Assembly: GCA_022702545.1 (NCBI GenBank)
Contig: JAHRBC010000002.1
Span: forward strand, 4,154,001-4,218,000
Source: Phycomyces nitens
Lineage: Eukaryota; Mucoromycota; Mucoromycetes; Mucorales; Phycomycetaceae
Reading direction: 5' to 3'
DNA: 64,000 nt
Shown one piece after another: positions 11,701-24,594 of this stretch. A program made the position numbers and the translations under genes. Every line of letters begins with the position of its first letter. Position 1 is the first letter of the stretch. The notes beneath the pieces are model-generated. The model ran no database searches. It saw only the letters and a list, made by a program, of their open reading frames with translations, and was not told the origin of the DNA.

Positions 11701-13621
11701 CACAGCCAACAAAGGCTGAAAAGAAAAAGAGAGCCCATCGCAAGAGCACTGCTGCTGATAAGAAACCTCTGTTTCCCGCAAAGACTGGAGCATTGGCAAC
11801 TGCAATGATGGCAGCTACAGTCGCAGGCGGCAATGGATTCTTTGATGTCAATCGTGTGGCACGTATAGAAGAAGCTCAGAAGCAGGTTAAGCAAAAACCT
11901 GTATTGAACCTGGACAGTACCGTCGACCATGCATCCACAGATGATTTGCACCCCAATACAGAAAATGGAGAAAAGGTCCAAGACGATGTAGATGCTCTGC
12001 CAGCTCATATAAAGGCACCTTCCGGACCCTGTTCGTGTGAATGTACTGATCATTTGGAAAAGATGGAAAAGGAAATCGAGCTCCCAATCTCTGCTAAACG
12101 TCTGTACGAATTGATGTTTTCTGAAGAGCAGACTGGACCTGCTTCTAACAACAGTGTCTGGGAACGCAAGACAATCCAGAGCAACAGCAAAGGTAAAAGA
12201 TCAGTCAAACCAATTGTGGGTATGCTTTTGATTTCCTAATTGTATCTGTGGTGAAAAAAAAATGATAGACTATCGAATCAGCTCATGGGAGTCTGTGGAT
12301 GGACAGCAGCAGCGTGTGCTCAAGTATGTCATGCCAGTTAGCAATCCAATGGGTAAGGAATATGGGGTACATGGGACAAAGAGTAAAGATTGGTACTAAT
12401 GCCACGGTATTATTCAGTCAAGGTTAAAGAAGCCGAGGTTGTGGAAAATCAAGTTATTCTCAAGAAAGAGGACTACATGTAAGCTTTACTTGGGATTCTG
12501 CTTGAATAAGTTTACAAACATTGTACACCATAGTCGTTATGTTGTCCAGATTTCCACAAAGACTGCCCAGCTTCCTTATGCCGATGTGTTTGTTCCTTCA
12601 ATGCGCTACTGTATTACATGGGTCAGCCCAACTGAGAGCAAGCTCGTTTTCCACATTGGCGTAAAGTTCGTAAAGAGCTCGATGATGAAGAGTGAGTCAA
12701 TTGAACGCTTTGGTCTTGGAGGGTATCAAGTTTATTGATGCTATATTTTCCAGGCATAATCAGCAAGGCAGCTCTCAAGGGAATGGCTGAAAGTGTTACA
12801 ATGTTTGCACCCATTTTGGAAGATGAAGCTGAAAAGATTGCACAAGAAAGCAGCAAGTCCAGCGGTCTTAAGCCGGCCGGTAGTCTGAAGCGCAAGGCTC
12901 GTGTTGCTAGTATGCGCAAGAAACCCGAAGCTGCACCAGAGGCACCCAAGGAAGGTCTTGATAAATGGATGGCATTGGCCCAAGACGTGGCCGGTACCGT
13001 AATGGATGTGGTTACCGAAATACCATTCTATGTTGGTGTTAGCATTGCAGGCGTGGTAACTATTTGGATACTGTGGATAATGTTGCGCGCAGGCTCGCCC
13101 AGCAAATCCACCCTAGACCTATCTCAGTGCTCCTCAATGTCGAACAATCGCTCGGTTACTTCTCGTGCTGTTTATTTACGTGATTTGGAAGACGGGCTAT
13201 TAAAATCAAAGCTACAGCCTGCTTACCTCCAATCTGAAAGGTACGAGGATTTATAGCCAAACATGTATGTATAGATGTTAATTTTATTTTATTTTGGTAT
13301 CAAAATAGCTTTAGAACCTTCTTGTCCACCAAGACAGCTCCAGGAAGGGAGGCAACCCCACACGAATGGTCTCGGGAACGTCACCACCAGTTTGCAGTCG
13401 AGCTCCTGTTTAGTCGTGAACGAATTGCAATGCTGCGCCATGATACTTTGGTGATATTCCAGCTACTAAACGAGGTGGATGCCCAATTGTTGGAAAATGA
13501 GTATATGAATTGGTTGATGGACACACGATCCAAGTGTAGTGCACCCTCTGGATCTCCTTCTAGCCAAAAGCTATTGGAATGCGAGCAGATTAAGCATGCC
13601 TTGAAGGGTTTTTTGGAATAA
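8710..13621 (+). CDS. SIP3: BAR-PH-VASt lipid-transfer protein of the Sip3/Lam1/Lam3 family
   Basis: Fifteen exons give one frame of 1336 residues: 8710-8881, 8933-9001, 9051-9127, 9184-9255, 9395-9712, 9781-10181, 10233-10864, 10934-11178, 11240-11461, 11520-12219, 12269-12352, 12418-12478, 12534-12691, 12754-13240, 13309-13621. Order: N-terminal BAR-like coiled coil (about 1-290), PH domain (about 298-388, YKWGYLFVRG ... EEEMRSWIAAFE), disordered Lys-rich linker, VASt/StART-like sterol-binding domain (about 920-1085, from ELMFSEEQ), one transmembrane helix (about 1160-1182) and a polar C-terminal tail. In yeast such proteins sit in the ER at plasma-membrane contacts and move sterols. Domain order and length match Sip3/Lam rather than Lam2/4, which have GRAM and two StART-like domains. 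Confidence 0.9.
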
Positions 13622-16600
13622 ATGGGTTGGTGGTAGAACTATAGGAGAACCACTTTATTACATCACACGTTTTACATAGTAGATTCTCTTTAAATAAATA
13701 TATATCTTTTAGAATAAGAATTCTTCTAAAGCCATGTCAATAACACATTACAATAGTATATATAATGGATATATCATATTTATGTACAAGTATTTGAGGA
13801 AATCTTTATAAAGGCTATAAATCATAGAAATAGAGTACCTTTTTATTTTTATTTTGGACATTTGTATCAAAGGCACTATAAAGAATATTCATAACAGTAA
13901 AAAACTTGAGCATATGTAACAAAAGCACCAAATGTAATAGAAATACCATATAATTTTCTTATTTTTCAATAAAATAATAATCATGGATTATGTCTGGTAG
14001 ATTTTAGCATTGTAAGCTTAATTAAATATTCTATTGTTAATTACTGTTATACAAGGAAAAATAAAACGTCGATTTAAAAAAGACAAATATAAGATATATT
14101 TCTAGGCACTAGGTCAAGGAAAAGAATGTAACCACGCTTTGTCCTTTATGCACATTGATAAGCCGATCCTCCAGGTTTCCTCCCTCAACTACTACGACAG
14201 ATAGCAGACAAGAGTCATCGCCAACATGAGCATGCGCATTCGTGTCCATTCGCCCAAACGGTTCGCCACCAATAGCCCCTGAACGCAAAAGACCCGGGTA
14301 TTGGGATATCCACTAGACTCTCCCTAAGATCCGGCGAGCTAGGCTCCAGCATCTAGTCATATCATCAGACGTCGGCTTCATATCTAAAATACTAGGACTC
14401 CCTAATCCTTCATGGCTCCGAGTTCCCGGAGGTTCACTATATGAGTACTCATTATCATACTATAGAACTTTCTAATGTACTCGGTGACACGTCTAAAGTC
14501 TACAATGGTTTTGGAAGTAGCTAAAACTGGACACCAATGTCCTGAAAGTGATATACCCTGTAAACTATATTATATGAAACATTTATCATTTTCTGTCGTA
14601 AAGTAAACTCTTTTCTCGGGACAGCTTTATCTAATTACAAAAACAAAATGTATAACATGAAAATAAACTCAAAATGAAAGCAAACTTTTTTTATATAGAT
14701 AATTCAAGAGTAACTTGCCTATAACTAAAAGTGTGGGTCGGAGAGCTTATAACCATATCTGAGGATGGAACAAAGTCGACCTGAATTGGAGTAGGTACAA
14801 CCTACAAATATAAACTTAAATGCTAGTGATCTTTAAATACAATCAATAAAGACTTTGGTATAATTTATGCCAAGCTATCAAATGGCCACATTTTATGATT
14901 AAACTTGGAATTTTAGTCGTTTCTTTTGCAAATAATTTTGCATGTTTTTACACGAGTAATTATATTTATACTGGAATGGATTATTGATCAATTTATCCAT
15001 CTCCAAATACTTTTGTCTGATAATTATTTTATAAAATAAAAACCAATAAAACATTGGAAACATCAGTTTCGTTTAGATAAACCTCCAAATTAACAGTAGA
15101 CTTTTTAATAGAAGATAAAAGAGATAAGTGAAATAAAAGCCATGTTTTTCTTTTGCTATTACTATTATTTTACCAAAGGCAGAGCCTGCTGATATTTCAT
15201 TCAAACGTTGGTATTGGGGGTAAAGTATAATAGACACTTGTGGCATTCAATTCTTCTGTATGAAACGGAAAAATCATTTCCGCAAACAAAGTGATTATTG
15301 TCCCCATGGCGACAGATTGATAGAAATTGAAGCAAATGCTAAAGATATTATAGACAATATATAATTATGTATACCCGTGTAATAATTTTGAATATGAGCT
15401 TTTTATAATACTATTTTGAGGAAAGATAAGGTCCATTTTTTTTGTATTTAGAAGTTTTAAGGGTTTTGCCAACTATATAAATTTTTCAGCTATAAATCCT
15501 CTTGAATTTATTAAAATTCTTGGAAAGAGCATCTTGCTTATTCACCAATTTCGTATGGAGTGCTCACTAAAAGCTTATATTTGATGAACAATCTTTTCTC
15601 GCTGGCTTAGTCACACAAAAGACGTCCACTGTGATAGATAAACACAGAGTAGCACTTGTTTAAGGAAGAATTCTTCTTCGTCCTCACCTAACTTCCATCT
15701 CTTATATTTTCAACTTTCTCTTTCTTTTCCTTCCCTATCTCTATTATTATTATTTTATCTTAACTAAGTCCACCTTGATGGAATTTTAAAAGCTGCACGC
15801 AGAGTATGGCAGCAGATCGATAAAATACTAAAAAAAATCTTGCTTGTTCAACTATTGTCTGTTTTATTACCTATCCTTACATGTAGCCATTAAGCTATGC
15901 AGTATACGCCCGAATATCTGTTATCAATAGAGTGTTTCCATATTAGCATGACTTTAAGTCGCGTAACTTGCTGTAATATTTTTTTAGTATTTTATAACTT
16001 GTTGTATTCTCAGCGTTGCAAAAGACGATGATTTTTTTTAAAAAAAAAAGTGAATAAAACCATGTACCGAGCAATATTGTACAAATGTCCGCTAGTTTCA
16101 CAAAGCCCTCGATGAGCAAAAGAAATGTGCCATGATACCATTGTCAAAGCACAGAATATATATAATTCTGTCAGAAAACAAACAAACAGAAAGATGTCAA
16201 AGTAATATTATTTTATAGTTATTGTGTTGGTTCCAAAACGCCTTCTTCTTTTTGCAAGCTAATTATCAACTTATAATGTGCAAATTCTGTATGTCGTTAG
16301 GCCGAATGTATCAATGTCTTTAATTTTTTCGTACTTTGAATAGCTGTTTACACAATTCCATCGTATAATGAAAATTATCTTTTTTTTTCTTTCACAGTTA
16401 CACCTATTAAGATTTTCTCCAGAAACGGATCTTTCCTTCTCGAAAGAATATCTAAATGATATATGAACGCTTACTTATATCAAGTAAAATTAAACGTAAT
16501 AAGCTGAACCCACTTGGATCAGAGCAATAAGAAAATATTAATTAATGATATAAAGACAATTATCTTGTATTTTGAAAAGTAATGACTTGAATGCTAAACC

Positions 16601-19180
16601 AATGAGTATATTTTTGTGGAGGGATTATTTAGTTTTTAAACAAATTACTGTAGATGATTCCCAATGGGAAAATAATATTAAATGTTTTCTTTATTATATA
16701 GCATATAAAGATTTAAATAAGCCAACGAGGAACTTGTACAGATATCTCTTTGCTCAGTCGCGTTTCACAAAAAAAACAAACATTTGTGTGCCATGTAAAA
16801 ATAATTAAATTTGTACTAGAATCACGCTAGCAAGATTTGACATGAAGTTTCACAGTAGTCTTGGTGTCTCGTCTCGACAAAATATTATAATTAAAGGAAT
16901 ATTCAAGCAGTATTGCTATTCGTATAATGCTGCTATCAGTTTGTCTGACTGTATTATTTTTAAAATTCTGATACTAAACTCACGATTAGAGAAAAAGGGT
17001 TTTAATATACCCCACACACAGTTTTTGGAATATTCTTTAGTTTATAGCAATAGAGAAGTATCAAAGTTTGCAGTTTCTATTGGTCAGATTACCTCATGTG
17101 ACTTTTAAGATTTGAGCAGTACGAACCAAAATTATCTCCCAACCTTTAACCTGCTATACCACCTTTCTCTCTTTTAGCCCTCACGCGTCCACCCTGCGAC
17201 TCTTGACGAAATGACACACTTGTCATTACAAAATGATATTCAGCACTTGGCAGGATCGTATGAGAGAGCCTTTTAAAATAAAACTAGGCAACACTTGTTA
17301 TATTATCTCCCAGGGTGTTAGATTAACAACTTGTATTTATTCTAATATTTGTCTATAGCAACACGACCACAATTCAGGAATGGGGCTTTTACTATCACTC
17401 CACCAAGTAAAAGTATCTATAGCGATTTGCCCATACTGCCCTACATTTCTTTTCTTGCCATATCAGTGCACTTTAAGAACAAATATTCTCATTTATTTTG
17501 AATGGTACTCATTTCAATACACTTTTGAAACAGATTACCCCACACCACTATTCTCAAGCAACACATCAACGGTCAAAATTCCTTGAAGGATACAATACTT
17601 TAACGCGTTTACAAAAGGTTTAAAAGTAATAAATACATGTATGTACAGCTACTAAAAATGCAGATACCAGACTAGCCAAGATGTAGTCAATTTTTTTTTA
17701 CTGCAACTAACTTTATGGGGGTGTTTTTAATAAATGAGGTCTAGGTCACTAGTTTTTCACAAACCCATGGAAAATTGCCCAGAAAATAAGGTCAATCGAA
17801 CCCAAAGGTAGAATGATATAGTATTACCTCACACACGCACACATTTGGGTCTGTCTGTTGTATATCATGGCCCCCATTTTGTACACGATTCATATACTTT
17901 TGGTAAAGCATATTAGACAGGGAATTCTAGAACCATTTTATGGGCAGCCCTATTGTCTCTAAAAATGTAAAGTGGATTTAATCAGAGGGTATATTAGAAA
18001 TTAGAGTATATATCATCAAAATCTCTGGATACGCACATTACTTTAGCTTGCTTGCCAGACTTGCCTTTTACTTTCTATGCTTCTATAGTCTACAAGGAAC
18101 TTCATTGGCATTGGATATTTACTATAGTCACGTAAATCAAGGCTAACTTTTGCTTGACAAGTATTCAAATAAAAGAGATATATAGTAATACCCAAGATCT
18201 AGAGATAGAATCACTAAATGATTAATGATTATATCAGTTTTGCAATACACATAGCCATTCCCAACTTTAGAATAGTAGGTTTTCTATGACATGTAATATG
18301 AACATAAAAAGCAAGAGAGATATCTCATTGTGTTGATTTTTTTTAAAAAGAAAATTAACAATCCAAAGGTCATATAAATCAGTACAGTCAAACATTTGAC
18401 CGAGCCATGATATTGTTGTTTTATCATCTCTTTGTTCAGACTACATTTAAGTATATAATAATCATATGTAATGAATAGAGATGTTTCAATCTCAAGATAT
18501 TTGTATTGAAACATACATGGAAAAACGATTAAGCCGTAAATCGTAAATACGTTTACGTAATATTGGTCACGACTATTCTGTTTGATGAAACTTATATTTG
18601 GAAAACATCATAGATTTTATAGACAATATATCACGTTCGATATTGCCATTCTTTTGGTTTTCTCTATTTTTATTATGTCAAGCTGATTTGATCCAAGAGA
18701 TATCTGTAGTGTTCATTTTGTTTGTTTGATCGAATCTTTCAAAATAATATATAAATTAAACAATCTAAAAAAAAAATTCGACAATTTTTTAATACAAAAA
18801 AAACAAATACATTTTTATAGGGATATAATTGCGAAGCAATAGAGCATCCTTTGCCCAAAGAGAAAAAATAAATTAATATATCATATATATATAAGGGTTG
18901 ATTAAATTGAAAGCGATTTCTCATAGGCAATCGAGGTAAATTTGCATTAGAATCGATACAAGTAAATTATTGAAATTAACAGTTTATACTATAAAGGATA
19001 TTTTACAGGAGAATATTAAAGAATGAGCGAGTGCTCTGGGGGGTTTTTCGTTTTAAAAAGAAAAATAATGATATTATTTGCTACAAGGATCATTTTTGCC
19101 AAAGGTAAATGCATAGTAATCCTATGATGCTCGTTATAGAAAATAGACCCTAATCGAGAACAATACGCATTGACCAAGTC
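13622..19180. other. Gene-poor AT-rich region, 5.6 kb
   Basis: No convincing gene on either strand. The 3' region of SIP3/LAM is at the left edge. A GC-richer island at about 14110-14480 has no open frame and may be a decayed element. A CT-rich tract at about 15660-15770 resembles a fungal 5' untranslated region, but only a three-codon frame follows it. The two longest open frames (16572-16808 and 16842-17108) are short, AT-rich, and match nothing I know. This could be long regulatory DNA downstream of the homeodomain gene, or relic sequence. Confidence 0.5.
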
Positions 19181-20474
19181 CTAACAGGATCTTTCTTTAA
19201 TTTGATCGCACATGTAGGCAGGTTTCTTATTTTTTTGCATCTGAACTTGCAAAAAGTCTTCGTATGTCTTGATTTTTTCCTTTGATTTTGCAATTGTCTG
19301 CTTAAATAGCTGGATATCCTTTGGGTGTCTGCGTTTGTGATTAGAAAACCAGTAAGTAATGCTTCTTGGGGAAAGACCAGTGTTTTCCTGTACAGTTCGG
19401 CGCTGTGATTTTGAGAGTTTGTTGTTTTTGCTGTATATATTGTAAAAGGTTGACTTGAGGTACTTTGTTGTCTCTGAATCGTACGATGTCGCAGTTCTCT
19501 TTACTCTCGGTCGGGTCTCTGGGGTATTGTTCTTGACTGTCGAGGTATGGTTGTCTTCTATAGTGGGCTTGTGAGGCAATTTGGGTTTCTTGAAAAGACT
19601 ATTGAGATTCTTGAGCTTGGTGCCAACTGTACATGATTCTTGAGGTAGACAATCAGTCGGGTAAGATATAGATGCCTTGTCTTTGATTTTAAGACTAGAT
19701 TCTGGATTTATAATGCAATCTACTTTGGCATTTGGTTCAGTTTTTGCAATAGATTGATCATAGGCCAAAGAGGTGGCTGGGTTGTTATGATCGAATATCT
19801 CTGGCAGGTTGGGGGAGCTTGTCAGAGATGGTTGATCCAGAATGTCTTCGTCAAAGAATGAATGTTCTTCTGAACACGACGAGAGAGAGTGTATGCTCTC
19901 TAGTGGTAAATTTTAGCGAAATGAGGTTGTAAAGTGAAAATAAGATTAGTAATATAAACGTACCAGTGTAATGAAGAGGAATAATACCCCATTTAGTATC
20001 ATCCTCATACTCTTTCTGGGAATCAGGATAGAAACAGGTATCTCTGAATGGCAAGATTGAACTATCGTTTCCTGAACGAATAATCATATTGTCATTCTCC
20101 AAGAACTCAGAAACATGGTCTGTACAGCACAGTCTCTCCTTTGTTTGGTTTGTAAAGAACCGATCGTCGATATACATCCCGGTTCCTGGATCGTCGGTCT
20201 CTATAATTGGGTCGAATGCAGAAGATTTGGAGGCGGCTGGTATGTCGTCTTCAGCGAAATTTTCAGCAGTAAACACAGTATTGGAGAACCCTGATTTGAC
20301 ACCTGTTACTTGGGACAATAAGAACTGTGTCGAATGGAGAAAGAGTGGCATCCTATCAAGGCAGTCGATAGGAAATTGTGTTCCAGTCATGAAGGGAAAG
20401 TTTTGCCCAGAATTGTTTGGTGTGGTATTTTCAGTGACAGTACCGTAAGTGGCATAAAGTGGGGGAAAGTTCAT
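19181..20474 (-). CDS. Homeodomain transcription factor
   Basis: Exons 20474-19964 and 19899-19181, joined by a 64-nt phase-1 intron, encode 409 residues. A divergent homeodomain lies at about residues 300-363: the L-x3-F helix-1 core (YLKSTF), SQRRTVQENTGLSPRSITYW for helices 2-3, then WFSNHKRR, which keeps the invariant W-F-x-N-x-K/R-R of the recognition helix. Helix 1 and helix 2 are separated by more residues than in a typical 60-residue domain, so an extended loop is likely. The rest is acidic and Ser/Asn-rich, consistent with a nuclear regulator. It stands alone between long intergenic stretches, as heavily regulated genes often do. Targets cannot be inferred. Confidence 0.82.
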
Positions 20475-22143
20475 TAAAAACAAGAAAGAAATAAAGTGGT
20501 CTGTGCCTTGTTAAATTAAAATTAAAAGCTTATTTTATAATAAAATCTTGTGCCCTGAAAATAATGCTAGTCAAAATAAGCCCAAGAAACTTAATGAATT
20601 GGCAGTCCGGTAAACAAACAAACAAATCTATAGATCTTGTTCAGAATATCATCCTTGTTTCTTATTCACATATATATATATACATATATCTATACTTAAT
20701 TTTGCTCTTTATGTGCCCATCATACCAATAACTTTGTTTCATACCACAAAAATTCAGTGCATTTTTTGTGCAAGACATTCACATTTATTAGTATATAGGG
20801 TATAACAATATACTATCAAGACGAATTGTTATTTTTAGTATATATACATAGATCTATGTAGCTTGTATAAAGAAGCCACCTTTGCCTCCAAGAACCAATC
20901 GGAGGTCCACATAGCCTTCCGAGTACTGGGAGCGAGTCAGGAATCTATCTAAAGAGACCGCTTGAGACTGTCCTGTTACTTTGTGTGATGTACTGAACGA
21001 TTTTTATGCCAAACAGCTTCCTTACCTTTTTACTCTTGCAAAGAAAAAACTTTGTGATTTTTAAAAGACATTTGCAATATGCCTTTCATGTAGAATGTAA
21101 AAAAGACACCAATAGGAATCGAAAATTGAAACAAAACACTATTAAAATCATGCTAAATGTTTTACTTGGCTCCTAATAGTCGCATATTTGACTATCATCA
21201 TTGTCTTTAGTTGTCCAAAACAACGAATCGTATTATGGTCTTTGAATCTATACATTTGTCTTTCAAGATACTTGCGACTAAGATTGGCATTAAAGCTCTT
21301 TCATTATCATATATTTATATATTTCTGATCCAACAGATCGATTATACGAATACACATCTCGTCTGGCCCTTCTAATATTAGCAGCGTCGTTGTCAGATCG
21401 GATTCCTTATAGTCTGCGTTTATTAGTGTAACTATTCATGTTTCAAATCATGATCAGAAAAAGGATATTCGTGAGAGTCTCCACTCCTTTTGCTGTCTCA
21501 GATCAATGATGTTCTCTTTATAATATGTATTCAACAAATTATCCTTGTAAAGTTCAATTGAGTCTGCTAACCATGTTTTTGCTTTATAAAATAGCCAGGA
21601 ATTCATATTGAATTTTGCCCAATGTATAGCTAGACCGTCTTGAATACATTCACCTGCCACTTTATTATGAATCTAGAACTAATATTATAGAACTGCAAAT
21701 TTAGATTTCTGATAAATTGTCCGTTTGATAATTCAATGGCAGAAAATCGGACATCGTCATGAAGCTTTGGCCAAAAACGGTATGACCATCCGATCTTTAT
21801 CGTGGCTTTGGGTGTATTGATTTGATGGGCATACCAAGACTAATGACAGCTCATTTAATCAATTCTATAGGAATCACTTTCAACAGCATTGGACAAATAT
21901 TCTATTTTCATTGAAAGAACATCTAATTCGTAGGCCAATGTTGCCACTTCTATTTTGAGAACCTTCCAGAAAGCCCTAGATCCACCAGACTATCAATCTA
22001 GATGCTCAATGAAGTGTATTCAACCATGGCCTTTTTTATTAGCACAAGACATATTACAATTTATAGAGTTTATATTGTCTAGAGGACTAGTCTAGAGTGT
22101 GTCCTCGACAGAAAATAAAGAAAGAAAGGAATAGAGATTGTTG
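20475..22143. other. Upstream region of homeodomain gene, 1.7 kb
   Basis: AT-rich DNA with TA runs near 20671-20690. It contains a short Sde2-like relic (20854-21000, listed separately). No other coding signal seen; the frame at 21454-21660 has no ATG-anchored protein-like sequence. Confidence 0.45.
20854..21000 (-). pseudogene. Possible relic of an Sde2 ubiquitin-like N-terminus
   Basis: On the minus strand, 21000 to 20854 reads as an open frame containing SQYSEGYVDLRLVLGGKGGF and ending at TAG five codons later. GGKGGF is the hallmark of Sde2, where a ubiquitin-like domain ends in GG and is cleaved to expose Lys for intron-specific spliceosome binding. The usual following residues (GS.LR) are missing, an upstream TAA closes the frame, and no downstream exon is seen. 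This fits a truncated copy better than a working gene. The match rests on one short motif. Confidence 0.3.
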
Positions 22144-23577
22144 TTAGGCTTGTGTTTCAATATTACGAAGAGGTATAAATCGACCACGGCCTTGATTTCT
22201 GTTGCCAATTAGACCAGAAAGAGCACTCAAATTGCCAGAACGCTTGGCCTTTGCAAAGTACACAAAACCAATGCACACAAAGGCAATTATGATCACGAAA
22301 AGATAAATATGATTGATTGAATAACCACCATCATACTCGTCCTCCTCATTGTCCTCATCCTCCACAAGAGGTTCACTTGCTTCGGAGTCTTCTTTGTCTT
22401 TCATGATATCTTTCATAACCTTTTCAATAAGACCAGTGTTCGTCTTTGGCTCATATATAGGCGATCGGTAGATAGAGCCCTTTTTGGTGAGCAGTGTGTT
22501 GACATCGACGCTTTCTTCAAGGAAGGTAGATGGCTCGAGAGATCCAGACAAAAGGATACTGTTGGCAATTGCACGATGAGCACCTAAGAAATTACGCAAA
22601 ATGAGCAAGTCTTGTATACACATATACTGAACCATACCTCCTGTCAGCTCAGTCTTATCCCACCACACATAAGAGTCTATCTTGTCTTTGCATTGTCCTT
22701 GGCATGTATCCCAGTAGGAATCCTTGGCATTATTGAATCCGAAACTAGCCGGGTTCTGGACGATATCCCTCAACAAGGTGTGTACATGAATGATATCCAA
22801 CTCCAAAGCACTGTGATGCTGGTTCAAAAGAATGCTGTCCTTTTCAAGCAGTCTATTAAATTCCCTAGATGCATCTCCCCACTTTTTCTTTAGATCCTGA
22901 TCTTGGAAATATGGCAATAGTTCCAATGGTGGTACACTCAGGACAATCATTCGGTTGGCTCCAAATACTTTGCGGGTATTTCGCTGCCAGAAACATCAAT
23001 AAAGAGGGCAACAGACGAGTGCGTATAAATCTTACCATCTGTTGGCTGATACAGTCTATAACCTTTGTAAAATCGGGAGGATTCTGATCTTTTGGATCTG
23101 GATTAAACAAGTCAGCTTGGATCAAATAAAGGAACGGTGCCCAAAGGATAGCAGCAGTCTATTTACCGTGGTCTTGTAGTATTTTCTGGATATCTGCAAC
23201 ACCCACCCAGAACGCATAGACAGTCTCTAGAGGATCATGATTCATTTGTTCCCGATAGTACATTTCGATTTGATCTTTGATGCTCGGAGGAGTATCTGAT
23301 GACACATTAGAATAGAGCTTATTGTCACACAATGCGCCACTGAATGCAAAATTGTTGAGAGATGCGTTCCATCCCACAGCAAGATCTTCGTTCCAAAGAG
23401 GACCGTTTGTAAGCCGCTGACGGTTTCCTGTGTCTGTTGTGGATTATAAGGACTTTGATTATCATGGGATTCAATGTACAAACCAGAGTATGAATCGCCA
23501 AACACAACCAAGTGTTGAACGCCCGAAGCTAGACACGCTGGTATAAGAAAGAGAACAAGATATACGAATCGTTGCAT
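22144..23577 (-). CDS. Membrane-anchored SGNH/GDSL-fold protein, catalytic residues substituted
   Basis: Five exons (23577-23484, 23433-23167, 23097-23036, 22983-22638, 22583-22144) encode 402 residues. Signal peptide at 1-19, block I GDSYSDTGN with the usual serine, then SLNNFAFSGA for block II. Block III reads FWVGVAD where the family has GxND, and block V reads WWDKTELT where the family has DxxHPT. The oxyanion Asn and catalytic His therefore look replaced by Ala and Glu. A C-terminal transmembrane helix (HIYLFVIIIAFVCIGFVYFA) and basic tail follow an acidic spacer. Related fungal proteins are extracellular esterases (CE16-like); this one may be a binding protein. It is divergent from the MFSD1-like gene. 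Confidence 0.8.
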
Positions 23578-24594
23578 GTCCAAGCTAATGATGCAAAGAC
23601 AAAGAAGTTGCTTGACGTGCAAAGATAGCCTCAAGCTTCACGTGACCAAAAGGTCCTCAAGATTTTATACCTGTGAGGGGGCTGTGCAAACAGAAAAATC
23701 TTATTCTTCTTTATTCTGGTGCCCAATATAGGCTTAGTTGAGATGGCTTATGCTTTAAAGAGATTCTGGCACCCAGCTTAGGATTCTATTAGTAATTTAG
23801 ATGACAAAGACCTACAATCAATAAAGTAATCTGTTGGCATGGAAACCAGACCTGTCGTTTATAAAGGGAGGACTTTGCTAGGCTTCAAAGTAAAGTCTGT
23901 TGGCAAGCGAGAAAGAGTGCCCTGCTGGGGTATCATAAGCTGCTCCAAGGCAACGGTAATGAGCTGTAGACCACCTAGGTCGGCAAAACGGACAATCATA
24001 AACAGCATAATCTGTCTAAAATAGCAATAATACAAATGTGGGTTTTGCGAGTGTCGATGTACACTTGGTTTGGCAGTAGATCGTGCTGCGAGCTTAATTT
24101 GCCTCTAAAGAACATTCTTTCTGTAAACCATAAAAAGACATGGTTTAAAGAGCATACAAGGCTTGCAAATAGTAGATATTTGCTTTCTTGGCTTACAGGC
24201 CACTACGGATTGGTAGCTGGCGAGCCAGAATGCCATTGAGCCAATTCAGTGGCCATGTATTGCAAATTCCCATATTATCCTTTTTTTTAAAAAGAAAAGA
24301 AAAGAAAAGAAAAAAAAAGAAAATCAGTTGTTTACTTTGCCAATCATATTGTTGTGTGAAGCAACAAACCATTTCTATTGGTCAGCCTAGATGATTTATT
24401 GATAAATAATTCATGAAAGTAGTAGTAATAAGCAAAACTAGAATAGTCCAGTTTGTGGGTAATAGGAAAACCATGGTAACGTAAGACAAAAACCGTCTTC
24501 CGCTCAGATAAACCAGATTTTCCAAAACAAATGGCTCAATAAAAAAAAATCAGATTATTGCTTTTCTTTTCTTCAACGTTTGCTCTACATAGTC
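23578..24594. promoter_or_regulatory. Divergent promoter region between SGNH gene and MFSD1-like gene
   Basis: About 1 kb between two divergent starts. It contains TCACGTGAC near the SGNH side and an A/G-rich tract near 24288-24320. Open frames on the plus strand are short and not protein-like. Confidence 0.45.
23638..23646. promoter_or_regulatory. TCACGTGAC E-box
   Basis: A CACGTG core in TCACGTGAC lies about 60 bp upstream of the SGNH gene start. It matches the consensus of basic helix-loop-helix-zipper factors (Cbf1-type; CLEAR element in animals). Binding is inferred from sequence only. Confidence 0.35.

Noticed and set aside
12220..12268. Premature stop in the SIP3/LAM gene
   Set aside because: The stop lies inside a 49-nt phase-1 intron with GTATGC donor and GATAG acceptor; removing it continues the VASt domain.
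16572..17108. Two consecutive plus-strand frames that might be one gene
   Set aside because: AT-rich, no splice pair joining them, no recognisable motif.
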